In this document: in pieces, positions 36,100-63,574 of the stretch
Position numbering within the stretch: the stretch's first letter is position 1
Layout: each line of letters begins with the position of its first letter
Translations under genes and position numbers: made by a program
Assembly: GCF_007565055.1 (NCBI RefSeq)
Contig: NC_044552.1
Span: forward strand, 147,696,859-147,760,858
From: Rhinopithecus roxellana
Lineage: Eukaryota > Chordata > Mammalia > Primates > Cercopithecidae
Length of the DNA stretch: 64,000 nucleotides
Direction of reading: 5' to 3'
Notes under the pieces: model-generated
The model's input: the letters and a program-made list of their open reading frames with translations, nothing else
What the model was told of the DNA's origin: nothing
Databases searched by the model: none

Positions 36100-36390
36100 C
36101 TGGGTCGCTGCAAAGATCACCATGGGCCAGAGGAAACGAAGTTTCACAGCCGGCGGCCCAGGCGCCCGCCACAGCGAACCTGCCTGACTTCACTGGACTT
36201 CTGGCGCGCGTTGATAATGTCACTTCCGCCAGCTCTGCCCTCGGCTTCAGCGAGTTGCTCCCACTAGGGCCGAGGCCCTGCGTAGTGTGGGCATAGGTCA
36301 CTTCCTGTGTTTCCATAGGCGCGGAGCTTAAGGTAAGGAGGGGCGAAGCTCTTGAGGAGTTCCGGGGCGGAGCCGCTGTGCCACAGCCGT
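35800..36390 (-). promoter_or_regulatory. CpG-island promoter of TBP
   Basis: High G+C with many CpGs, no TATA box, and ETS-type ACTTCCGC (36222-36229) and ACTTCCTG (about 36300-36307) motifs around the start site. It fits a housekeeping promoter. It is separated from the PSMB1 island by about 700 bp of lower G+C. Confidence 0.75.
36100..36230 (-). other. TBP: TBP noncoding exon 1
   Basis: The donor at 36100/36099 reads CCCAG|GTAACA. The exon reads as the known TBP 5' UTR, beginning at a GGCGGAAGTGAC segment (complement near 36219-36230), which also contains an ETS motif at the presumed start site. The start-site position is approximate. Confidence 0.8.
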
Positions 36391-36479
36391 CTCTAATTGG
36401 CCCTTGCTAGATGTAGGAAAGATCGATTTTTAAATGGTGTATGTGTGTGTGTTTTGTTGTGGTGGTGGTGGTGGTTTAA

Positions 36480-36625
36480 AGCAACTAGCGGCGTTACCTT
36501 TGGCAAGTTACCTGACCTCTCCCCCGCAGTTTCTTCTGTAAAATTGAATAATGATAATAGTGCTTACCGTTGGGCTGTCGGGAGACTGACAGAGATTGAC
36601 AGTACTTGGCACTAAGTAAGTGCGT
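36480..36625 (+). mobile_element. MIR fragment between the TBP and PSMB1 promoters
   Basis: Contains a degenerate MIR core ('ggcaagttacctgacctctc', then 'ttctgtaaaattgaataatgat' and 'agtacttggcactaagtaag'). It lies in the divergent intergenic interval. Confidence 0.6.
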
Positions 36626-37284
36626 GCTCCTTACCTGTGCAAGAACGCTAGCTGATCTTCAAGGGTGTAGAATGACAAGGAACACTAAGCAAAACAAACG
36701 GCTTGTGTTTACACAGGCATTTATATTCAGTTCTGCCACTCCCATTTCATGCACTGTGGTCACAAGGCTCTATCCGCAGTTGTTTCTTAGTGGGACTAGA
36801 ACTTAGTGGGAACTGATTTTCCCTTCTGTAGTTCATTGTGGCGTAACCACATGTTATGCTGCTTGTTTTCTTTGTACTTTTTATTATCAGTGAGGTTGTG
36901 AGCTCTTTAAGGATAGGAAATGTTATATACATTTTTTATTAGCCAGGACAACACGCTCACCGTTATTCGAGTTGGCGTTGCGCCATAGTTCTGCCAATTT
37001 TTTTGCATGGTCAGACTTAAATTTTCGTCCATTGGGGTGAATTCCAATGTTTTCTTTGAGGGGGGGGTGGGAAACCTTTACTTTTGTGTCAGCTTTTTTG
37101 GAATGGGCGAGACCCAACTACCAAAGGGACAAGCCGCCCTGCAGCCCTCCAGGAGCAACGACTAGCGCAAGATAGAGAGGCCGGAAGCGAACTTCAGGAG
37201 AAGCCGGAAGTGGCGTAACGTCCGGTCACGGCAGCCATCTCGCCGTGAGACAGCAGGTGTCGGAGCAGCAGGCGCAGCCGTGCG

Positions 37285-53878
<16,594 letters not shown>

Positions 53879-53990
53879 TCTGTGTGCTGTTATCACCAAT
53901 CAGTTCAGAACTGGTTGATTTTGTACTTTGGAAATGTACCTTGGATGGTTTTGTTTATTAAAAGAGAAACCTGAAGTACTCATTGTGCTG
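53879..53990 (+). other. PSMB1: PSMB1 3' UTR and poly(A) site
   Basis: The stop codon is followed by a short 3' UTR. ATTAAA at 53957-53962 is the poly(A) signal and cleavage would fall around 53980-53990, followed by a GT-rich element. The short 3' UTR fits a highly expressed housekeeping mRNA. Confidence 0.85.
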
Positions 53991-54800
53991 TAACTTGTCT
54001 TCTCTAAGCAAGACAGATACAGGAAGTAGAATTTCTTTTCATTTTCTTCATTTTTCCCACCCTTTTCTATTTTTCCGAGATTTTTTTTTCTTTTTTTTTT
54101 TGCATTTTAAGTAATGAAAACAGGTCATGTTAGTTTTCCCTTACACTAATGAGCTAGGAATTTATCTGTAAAAGTTAACCTTCTGGGCAAACTTACCTTA
54201 TGAAGAGGGCTCTGATATTTATTCAGCCAGCTTGCCTGAAGGACCCTTTCAACCATCCCTAAGGGAGAGTATTTTCCAGGGTTTTATTAGGACTCTAATG
54301 GTTATAAATGAAATATCTTAAGATTTTTCACTTCTGGGATTGTTAAGCAGTCTGGAATAGCTATTTTGGAGAAAAATCTTCAACCAAAATAAAATTGTAA
54401 AAAAAAAAATAGGCCTTTATACAAGTTTTAGTCAGAAATCTGGGATAATTTTTACAAGCCCTTTATGTTATAATTGAGACCTAAGTTTTGCTAGAGCCAA
54501 AGTTTTTGTTTTAGATCTATTAAATACATTTTAACTCCATTATAATATTTGGGTAATTTTCTTGTTATTGAACAAGTCAAATTATACGTAACATGGGAGT
54601 TATTTGCTTTGTACCAGAGCAACCTGTGGTATAAATGGAATTTTACTAAGTTGGTGGTTAATCTTAGATACCACTTTTGTTTATTTTGCCTTTTATAAAT
54701 AATTTAATTCAAATTATCAAAGCTTCTAGTAGATACACATTGTAAACATTGCACAAACATCGATACTGTCACTATCAGAGGCATTGGGGACACAGTGGTA
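53990..54800. other. Intergenic DNA downstream of PSMB1
   Basis: AT-rich with two short homopolymer runs. I see no gene or recognisable repeat. Confidence 0.6.
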
Positions 54801-54819
54801 AGAGCTGGTTCATATTTCT

Positions 54820-55310
54820 CTTACAGTGTCTGTATGAGGATTCTCCAAAGACTCAGAACCAGTAGGATGTGTTTGTATATAGAGAGATGAGAAAGGGTTT
54901 ATTAAAGAAACTGGCTCAATTATCGAGACTGAGAAATCCCACGCCTGGCTATCTGCAAGATGGGGAACCAGAGAAACTGGCAGCATGGCTCAGTCCAAGT
55001 CTGAAGGCCTCACAACCAGGTAAGCTGATGGTATAACCCTTGAAGTCCTGAAAAGAAGGAGTTGGGTGTGAGGGGTTGCTAATCAAGTCCCTGGCTCGAG
55101 GAGAAAGACAGTGATTTCTTTGCCTTTGCCTTTCGGTTCTATCTGGGCTCCGTTCAGTTGGATGGTGCCTGCTCACACTGAGGCTGATCTGCACTGAGTC
55201 CGCCAGTCCCTTGCGAAAACATCCTCACAGACAAACCCAGAAGTAATACTTTACCTGCTGTCTTGATATCCCTTAATCCAGTCAAGTTGACACCTAAAAT
55301 TATCCCAATG
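54820..55310 (+). mobile_element. Old LTR-like interspersed repeat
   Basis: Begins '...gattctccaaagactcagaa' with a following 'ggtttattaaagaaactggctc' and ends near 'ccagtcaagttgacacctaa'. These landmarks occur together in an abundant old ERVL-type LTR. The family is by recognition only. Confidence 0.45.
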
Positions 55311-55777
55311 TCCCAACTAAAAACTGTAGACTATCCCATTTCAGAACTACATTTTTTCATCTTTATATGTAGTAGGTGTATTCTTTTTCTAAAGGATTTC
55401 CCATTTTGAAATTTTCTCTTTATATAAAGTTGTGTATCTAGGATTTTCTATAAGGTTCTCACCTCCCAAGGTTTATAGGGAAGTTCTACAAATTGAGGAA
55501 TGATTGATGGCACATAATTAGTGTTTCATGATTTTTTTTACCACCTTCAGCTGACATTGTTTTAATCCAGTGTTGCTGTAGACTTTGAACATGGTCTCCG
55601 TTTTGGAGTCAACATGACTTAGTCCAGAATGTGCTTGGCACATGTCTCCTAGAGCTAACCTGGCTACTGATTATGTGGGTAGCTTTTATAGATCGTTCAG
55701 GCACATTCCTTGTGTGAAAAGAAAACCTTTGATAAAGGTTAGAAGTAGGATTCATTCTTTTAAGAGTTAGCCTTGAA

Positions 55778-56057
55778 GGCCGGGCGCGGTGGCTCAAGCC
55801 TGTAATCCCAGCACTTTGGGAGGCCGAGACGGGCGGATCACGAGGTCAGGAAATCGAGACCATCCTGGCTAACAGGGTGAAACCCCGTCTCTACTAAAAA
55901 TACAAAAAACTAGCCGGGCGAGGTGGCGGGCGCCCGTAGTCCCAGCTACTCAGGAGGCTGAGGCAGGAGAATGGCGTGAACCTGGAAGGCGGAGCTTGCA
56001 GTGAGCTGAGATCCGGCCACTGCACTCCAGCCTGGGCGACAGAGCGAGACTCCGTCT

Positions 56058-56088
<31 letters not shown>
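55778..56088 (+). mobile_element. Young AluY, Old World monkey type
   Basis: Near-consensus and full length, with a 30-A tail. It has GGCTCAAGCCTGTAATCCC (CAAGCC rather than CACGCC) and GAGATCCGGCCACTGCACTC (CCGGCC rather than CGCGCC), which I associate with cercopithecid AluY subfamilies. 'agttagccttgaag' before and 'agagccttgaag' after mark the target-site duplication. Confidence 0.93.
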
Positions 56089-56093
<5 letters not shown>

Positions 56094-56494
56094 TTGAAGA
56101 TCCCAGTGAGAAGCTGCTCTTACGTAGAGACTTCCTCCTCATTACGGCCTGCAAGGGGATTGGAAGTATCTGATAATCTTGTAAATGATTGATGGAAAAC
56201 TGCGTGAGAGGTTGGCCGTGACTCCATTTATACACACTGAATGCATGTGGATGTTTGGATTTGTCTTAATTATCAGACAGATGGCATAAATACTTTCTGG
56301 CAGTCTGCTCAGTGGGGCTGTGCTGACTTGGGAGGTTAGAAACAAACGGAGCCTGTGGCTGCCAGGTACCGCGCATGCCTCCGTGTTTCCCATGCAGCCA
56401 TAGCTCCTGCTCTAGTCACAGTGACTTTGCAAGCGTAGCCAAGAAGAATGTAGACAACTTAGTAGGAAAACAGTATTTCTTACCAAAATGTCTC

Positions 56495-56790
56495 GGTCAG
56501 GCACAGTGGCTTACGCCTGTAATCCTAATACTTTAAGAGGCTGAGGTGGGGAGATCACATGAGCCCAGGAATTTGAGACCAGCCTGTGCAACATGGCAAA
56601 ACCCCCTCTCTACCAAAAATTAAAAAATTAGACAGGGATGGTGGCACACCCCTGTAGTCCCAGCTACTCAGGAGGCTGAGCTGGAAGTATCACTTGAGCC
56701 CAGGAGGTCGAGGCTGCAGTGAGCTGTGATGGCGCCACTGCACTCCAGCCTGGGTGACACAGCAAGACCCTATCTCCAAAAAAAAAAAAG
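56495..56790 (+). mobile_element. Older Alu (S/J type)
   Basis: GGTCAGGCACAGTGGCTTACG through both monomers to a short A-tail, with moderate divergence. Confidence 0.9.
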
Positions 56791-56954
56791 GCTCAAATAT
56801 TACCTTGATAGGGTTCCTTTTTCTGCCTTTCTGTACCTGTTGCCTGGGTGAGCGCTTCATGGCCCCAAAGTGTATTAACATGCTTTCTGATTCTAGGTCT
56901 CTCATTCCTTGTATTTGTGAATTTCAAACTGTAAATGGGAGATTCCCTGTATCA

Positions 56955-57070
56955 GAATTACATAGAGCACTTGTTCAAAATGAACTCCTAAGTTCAACAG
57001 ACCTATTGTCTCAGCCTCTGGGCTAGAAATCCCAGGTGATTCTTATGCGTACATAATTTGAGAACTTCTT
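56955..57070. mobile_element. MER5A-like hAT-Charlie fragment
   Basis: Contains the degenerate '...tatcagaattacatagagca...' and '...aaatcccaggtgattcttat...' wording, ending in '...ataatttgagaactt'. This matches a MER5-type MITE in order. Confidence 0.55.
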
Positions 57071-57079
57071 TAACTCCTC

Positions 57080-57480
57080 ATCAGTCAGGTTCAATCAGAG
57101 AAACAAGCCCTAGGAGACTTAAAAAGAGATTTATTTCAGAGTTTGGCCTCACATAAGAGGAGCTGATTAGATGATCTTTATGAGCCTGTTTCTGTTTGGT
57201 CTAGGAGCCCCATAGCACAGGCTATCGAAGGGGCAATGGTGTGAATGGAGGAGGGTCAACAGGCTGCATTGGGACCTGGGACCGTGGGGGCACCTGTGGC
57301 AGTCCCACTGCCTTAGACCTTTCACGTCAGTGATCAGGTACTGGCCTCCTTTGTCATGGCTAGATGTGCACCTGGCCCAAGAGCTTGGGAGAAGCTGCAG
57401 AAGGGCCTGGCAGGAGCTTCAGGAGCTGGGAGCCCAATCGCGGCCCGTGCCACCCGCTGAGTCAGCAGGTGAAGAACACG
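57080..57480. mobile_element. Unclassified old LTR-like repeat
   Basis: Opens 'cagtcaggttcaatcagaga' with 'gagatttatttcagagtttg' and continues in the style of an old LTR. No name is assigned. Confidence 0.3.
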
Positions 57481-59320
57481 CATGAGCGGTGACAGCCCGT
57501 CATGCTCTGCTCAGCAGCACAAGAACAGATGGCTGCTGCCTGACTGCACCTTCTGCATCTTAGGCTCCCTTGTTTGAGTGCGAACCCACCAGAGTTGTCC
57601 AGTACCCATCAGTGGTCTTCATTACTGCATGAAGTCCAGGTCTTTCTTCTTTGCTTTGTGAAATTAATTCAAATTTAAAGCTGTTGGAACTTTAAATTAT
57701 TCTGAGCCTTGAAAGAAATGTGGCTATGCAGCCTGAGTCATGTGGGGCATGCAGGCGCAACTTCTGCCTTTTTTCCCCCTGTAAATAATTAAGACAAAAG
57801 GGCACCAGATATAAGACCCCTCAAATCACTACTCCTCACAGAGTAGTAAAGCAATCTTGAAATGAGCGGCAATCTGTAACCAATCAAATTGCTGTGGCGA
57901 ATGCACTGGTCTTGTATGGAAAATGTGATCCTGCTAAAATTTCTAAGTGAAACCTTCTCCACTTTAAAACATTAACCTTACTGGTTCAGAGTCAGTGTTT
58001 CCAGGGGGCCATTCTCAAGATTTGCGCTCAAATTAACTCTCTACTTAATCATATTTTCTAAATCTTATTATTTAAGGTTGACAGTTTTCAGATCCCTCCA
58101 TGCCATCCTCATCTCCCCACCCCACTGCCTACCTCTTCGACATACTTCTTCAACTAGCTGGGCTGCTTTGTTAAGTGGGTGTGATATTCTGATTCTTCAG
58201 TGATTCAACTAACAGTGTCTGACTTCGTGTACTGTCCCCTTGAGCTTTATAAATCATACTCTTAAAGTCCAGATCAAGTTTTATTTTCTCTATTGAGATT
58301 TTCTCAACTTTTCTAGATTTCATGAATTTCTTCTGAGCTTCTATTAACTTGACACTTATAGTTTATGTTAAATATGAATGCAATTGTGTTTGCTGTTATT
58401 TCTTAAATATTGTCCCTCCCATTTACTTTTCTTATATACACATTACACAAAGTTTGGACACATAGGAGGCGCCTAAACCTATAAAGAGACATGGAACTTG
58501 CTTAAAGGATCCAGGAGTGATCCGCTTGTTGATGTTGAGAGAGAATCCATCTTGCTACCTACTTCTGATTGTGAGAGAAACATTCAATCTGTGAGCAGGA
58601 CAAACTTCTTTCCATCCCTCCTCTGGAGTTCCTAGCAGCAGGCCTGGGTCTAAACTTAGGAAGGAGCTTCACATCCTTTATTTCAAGTTGTCACTTCTTT
58701 GGAGGGATAGTAGCTCTGTCCAGGGGCAATGTGGAATGTTGGAGGAGCCTGAAAGCAAGTGGAGTTAGGAATACAAGTGTCTCACTGTCGAGTTCCGCTC
58801 AGCAGGACGAAAAGTATGGGTGCTTTACGTCACCCACAGGATCGCTGCTGATTTATCTGTTGACATACCGTGCCTGTTTTCTCCCTAGACAGGGAGGGTC
58901 CATAGTGTATGTGGATGCATTTCAAAACAGCCACTTTGTATGGCCACTATGTCCAATGAAAGGAGAGGCCCGTGGCCCCACTCTTGCCATGAGCACCCTC
59001 CCAGCCAGGCTCTACTCTTGAATGAGTTTAGCTGCCAAATTGCTCTCCCTTGTCTGAAAGGCTCCTGGAACTTGTGGATCATCTTTGAAAAATATTTCTA
59101 TAATGGGAAAATATTTTAAAAACAGCATGGGGCGTGAGCTGATGTCCACAGGGCTGATTGTTAGAAGGTATAGGTGATCGAAAGTGTGATCCTCCCACTT
59201 TGTCCTCAAGCCGACCAATGGCCTGACCTCTTCTGCAGTGAGAACCTGCTGGAGAGTTGGCTGAGATTCAGGAAATCAAGGGACCTTCATTCTTCAACGA
59301 AAACCAGGCTCCACATCACC
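57480..59320. other. Intergenic DNA without identified content
   Basis: No CpG cluster, no open frame resembling a protein family and no repeat I can name. Open frames here (for example 58731-59021) have no recognisable product and no coding-like context. Confidence 0.55.
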
Positions 59321-59327
59321 CTCCAAG

Positions 59328-59347
59328 AGGCCGCCAGGTGGCAGTGT
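59328..59347 (+). promoter_or_regulatory. Candidate CTCF-binding motif
   Basis: The sequence GGCCGCCAGGTGGCAGTG matches the CTCF core pattern (CCNCCAGGNGGCRSTN) at nearly every strong position. It is the clearest such match I noticed in the window, but motif presence alone does not show occupancy. Confidence 0.5.
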
Positions 59348-59639
59348 TGACTCATCCTGCCTCTGAGAACTATAGTTTTCTAATGCTCAGAAAACTGGTA
59401 CCACAGTTTGCTAGTGCACAGACTTTACTGAGTGACTAGGAAGGGGCCTTGAGTCTAATCATAAATCCTGTTTCATAACCTGGAAGGAGGTATACCTTGT
59501 TGCTGTCCTAAATCTCAGCTATTCCGCAGATCAAAGTGGAAAGGACAGAAGGAGACAAACCGAGCAAAATTGGTAGTAACCTATGCTGGAGGTGTCCTAG
59601 GTGTGTGTAGGGGTTGGGAGGTGGGTGGGTGGGGGAGAG

Positions 59640-59795
59640 GGAAAGGGAAGTGGGAGAGAGAGAGAGAGAGAGAAGGAGGAGGAGGAGGAGGAAGAGGAAG
59701 GAGAAGGAGAAAGAAAAAGGAGAAAGAAGAAGAAGAAGAAGGAGGAAGAGGAAGAAAAAGAAGAAGAAAGAGGAGGAAGAGAGAAGGGAGCAGGG
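59640..59795 (+). repeat. GA-rich purine tract
   Basis: About 150 bp almost entirely purine on the plus strand: a (GA)n run followed by GGAGGA, GAAGAA and AAAGAA words. Imperfect microsatellite. All open frames across it are low-complexity artefacts. Confidence 0.93.
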
Positions 59796-60183
59796 TACTG
59801 GTTGTGGTTTGGAGAGACAAAAATCAGAACACAGAATTTTTTTTGGAGCTATAAACTTTTATAAACAAGGAAAACAGTGGGCAGAGAATACTTTAAAGTG
59901 CTCTGTCCAGGTTGCTGACTAGTGGCTGAACAGATTAAGACTCAGTGTTTGGTTTTTCTGTTTTTCTCTCTCTTTCTGGGTTTTCTTTGTTTTGTGCTAT
60001 CAAGTTCTTATTTCTTTTACTTCAATACATTTTTTTTCAAATGAATTTAGATGTTATAATGATCTAAGGACACAAGTCGATAAATGCAGTTGAGATTCTT
60101 GGTTGAAGATTTTGTGTAGGTGATATTAGTAGAAAGTATCCACAAAGTCATGGAGCAAGATCTCAGATTTACAAAGTTCTAGG

Positions 60184-60238
60184 TCCGCCTCGAGCTTCCA
60201 AAGTGTTGGAATTACAGGAATGGGCCCCTGCGTCTAGC
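60184..60238 (-). mobile_element. Tiny Alu fragment
   Basis: About 55 bp matching a reverse Alu 5' monomer end: 'cgcctcgagcttccaaagtg', then 'attacaggaatgggcccctg'. Confidence 0.6.
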
Positions 60239-60939
60239 CTTTATGTTGACATTTTTCACTTGCGTTTTAGAATTGATTGTTGAGAACCCCTCGAGTGATC
60301 TAGAAGGTCAAGAGACTGCTGATCTGTCTGTGATCTGTGTGATATTTTTTTCTCCTCACTGAAAATGCTAAGAACATTCATTGACAAAAACTGGAGACAT
60401 TGGTAAGCTCTTACCTCTCATCCCATGGGACTGCACCAGCTTGTCTTACTGCTTCCTGGGAAGTTCTGTGCACAAATTCTCTGGGACCTTCTCAGGTTAG
60501 GCAAGACCTCCAGAAGACCTACCAGCCATCTTGCTCCTGAAGTTCAAGGCTCTGAAAGCCTTAAATGTCATGAAGCATGAAGCATTTCCAGGAAATCTGT
60601 GGTTTCCTCCTGAAACTTCTCAAGGATAACTTTTTCTGAACACTGCTTACAGCAACTTGATGGAGACCGGCATTTCGGAGGGCCCAGAGGAAGGATCAGA
60701 GAACAAGGACAGGGATAGGGAGATTTGGTCATGACAGTCAGAGGCCCATATGGTTTGCATACTCCTTTCTGGAGGCTCTAACGAATATGAAGAATCGAAG
60801 ATGCCATCTGCATAATGAGAGCATTGGACACTAAAATATAACTTTTCCGAGAAGTGGAAATTTGCTTATTTATGTTGTTTATTTAGGGGTACGGTTAGGA
60901 TATTTTATTCAGACACTCAGTGTGCTCAATTTTTTCATT

Positions 60940-61450
60940 TTTTCAACAGTATTTCTGGAGCTCATATTATGTTCTAGGCACTTTCTGAGTCCTGGCGATA
61001 TAGCAGTTAATAGAGAAATAAAATCCCTGCTCTCTTGGGAGGCAGAGCAGACAAATACACCAGAAAACCTCAGAGGGCTGTGAGGAGAATTCTGAGTGTG
61101 AGGTGCAGGGAGTGGGCGGGCTTCAACTTTAGACCATGAAGAACTGCACTGAGACTTGAATAACAAGAAAAAACAGTGATGAGAGCAAGGGTCTTAGCAT
61201 CATCTCTGTGCCGGGCACTGGGGATGCAGCAGCAAACAAAACAGAGAATAAGCCCTCCTCTCAAGGTGTTCATATTATATTCTAAGTGGGGAAGAAATAC
61301 AATCAGTCAAAGTGAAACTGTGTGTAATCATGCATTTAAGACTCTGACAAACTCAGGGTGCTGGGGGAATCAAAGCAGGCAGGGTGGGAAGCAGGGGCTA
61401 AACTTTGAACAGGGACCACTGGAAGGTGATGGGCTTGGAGGGATGAGGGA
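60940..61450 (+). mobile_element. Old dispersed repeat, two related fragments
   Basis: The landmark '...tctaggcactttctgagtcc' plus 'gatatagcagttaatagag' occurs at about 60960, and a related '...ccgggcactggggatgcagc' plus 'agcaaacaaaacagag' at about 61211. I recognise the pattern as an abundant old repeat, but not its name. Confidence 0.4.
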
Positions 61451-61465
61451 AGATTGACAATGCAG

Positions 61466-62503
61466 ACAAAAGCCAAAATAGACAAATGGGATCGAGTTAA
61501 ACGAAAGAGCTTCTGCACAGAAAAAGAAACTACCATCAGAGTGAACGGGCAACTTACAGAATAGGAGAATATTTTTGCAATCTACCCATCTGACAAAGGC
61601 TAATATCCAGAATCTACAAAGAACTTAAACAAATTTGCAAGAAAAAATCAAACAGCACCATCAAAAAGTGGGCAAAAGATATGAACAGACATGTCTCAAG
61701 ACATTTATGCAGCCAACAGACACGTGAAAAAATGCTCATCATCACTGGCCATCAGAGAAATGCAAATCAAAACCACAGTGAGATACCATCTCACACCAGT
61801 TAGAACGGTGATCATTAAAGTCAGGAAACAACAGGTGCTGGAGAGGATGTGGAGAAATAGGAACACATTTACACTGTTGGTGGAACTGTCAACTAGTTCA
61901 CCCATTGTGGAAGACAGTGTGATGATTCCTCAAGGACCTAGAACTAGAAGTACCATTTGACCAGTGATCCCATTACTGGGTATACACCCAAAGGATTATA
62001 AATCATGCTGCTATAAAGACACAATGCACACGTGTGTTTATTGTGGCACTATTCACAGTAGCAAAGACTTGGAACCAACCCAAATATCCATCAATGACAG
62101 ACTGGATTAAGAAAATGTGGCACATATACACCATGAAATACTATGCAGCCATAAAGAAGGGTGAGTTCGTGTCCTTTGTAGGAACATGGATGAAGCTGGA
62201 AACCATTATTCTGAGCAAACTATTGCAAGGACAGAAAACCAAACAGCGCACGTTCACACTCATAGGTGGGAATTGAACAATGAGAACACTTGGACACAGG
62301 AAGGGGAACATCACACACCAGGGCCTGTCGTGGGGTCGGGGGAAGGGGAAGGGAGAGCATTAGGAGAGATAACTAATGTAAATGATGAGTTAATGGGTGC
62401 AGCACACCAACATGGCGCATGTATACACATGTAACAAGCCTGCACATTGTGCACATGTACCCTAGAACTTAAAATATACCTATACAAAAAAAAAAAAAAA
62501 AAA
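61466..62503 (+). mobile_element. 5'-truncated L1 (primate-specific L1PA type) with target-site duplications
   Basis: About 1.0 kb of L1: the 3' end of ORF2 from '...aaaatagacaaatgggatcg' on, the 3' UTR with '...gggcctgtcgtggggtcggg', and an A-tail at 62485-62504. The 15-bp host word AGATTGACAATGCAG (61451-61465) recurs as AGATTGGCAATGCAG (62504-62518). It is 5' truncated by several kb, and ORF2 is only a partial, disrupted frame; the element cannot move. Confidence 0.95.
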
Positions 62504-63267
62504 AGATTGGCAATGCAGGGCCTGGGAAGGAACTTCTTGCAGGTAGAACAGAAACAAAAACGACACTTCCTCCATTCTAAGCCAAGTAACCTAGTGGTTC
62601 TTCTATGTGACTCAGAGTGCAATTGAAATCCTAACCCTGAGGTCATTTTGTAGAGGCCTCAAGCTTCTTGTTGTGAGCTGTTTCCTGGTTCCCTTCAGAA
62701 AAGGGCTCTGATGGGGTTTAGCAGAGCTATTGCTGGACGACTTGGCTTGAGCACGTCTGGATATATCAGAACTTTGTCACAAGAGTGGGTTTTAGTTTTA
62801 AATTCCTTAAATAACCAACAATTGGGACATGGTTAAGTAATTTATGAAATGTTCACTACATTAAATATTTTCTGGCAATTAAATGTGGTGGCCATGAAGA
62901 CCTTGCAGCAACATGTCAGAATATTAAAGCAGAACGTTAAATGAAAATCAAAAGGATACAACATTGTACACACTGACTGCAGGTATGTGAAAACATAAAA
63001 ATGCAGAAGAAGAACATCCAAACTAATGTAGTGGACTGGCCCCCTATAAATTAACTAGTGGACTGGTTCACTTTGTTGACCATTTTGGGACAAGATTTTA
63101 TACATTTGGAATTCTATATTTAATAGCTCCCCTCGAATTTTTGCATGATTTTAAAAGACCAACCAAACTTCTTATACTGTTTAAGTTTGATTTGGCGGCA
63201 GTCTAGCAATCAATTTAATGAAAAATATCTAACTGGAAACTTTGAGTTGGTAAAAAATCTGTTTGAA

Positions 63268-63574
63268 GGCCGGGCGCGGTGGCTCAAGCCTGTAATCCCA
63301 GCACTTTGGGAGGCCGAGACGGGTGGATCGCGAGGTCAGGAGATCGAGACCATCCTGGCTAACACGGCGAAACCCCGTCTCTACTAAAAATACAAAAAAA
63401 AAAACTAGCCGGGCGAGTTGGCGGGTGCCTGTAGTCCCAGCTTCTTGGGAGGCTGAGGCAGGAGAATGGCGTAAACCCGGGAGGCGGAGCTTGCAGTGAG
63501 CTGAGATCCGGCCGCTGCACTCCAGCCTGGGCGACAGAGCGAGACTCCGTCTCAGAAAAAAAAAAAAAAAAAAA
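63268..63574 (+). mobile_element. Young AluY, Old World monkey type
   Basis: The same CAAGCCTG and GATCCGGCC features as the copy at 55778. Full length with a tail of about 20 A. 'tctgtttga' occurs before and after the element as a target-site duplication. Confidence 0.93.

Noticed and set aside
36923..37117. A protein-coding gene between TBP and PSMB1
   Set aside because: No ATG opens the frame, no matching domain is recognised and no further exon is visible. It is kept only as a low-priority observation because of the splice donor.
58731..59021. A small intergenic coding gene
   Set aside because: The frame shows no domain, no splice context and no CpG or promoter signal; it is likely chance.
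59570..59922. Arg/Glu/Lys-rich open frames over the GA tract
   Set aside because: Low-complexity translation of a purine microsatellite; not a protein gene.
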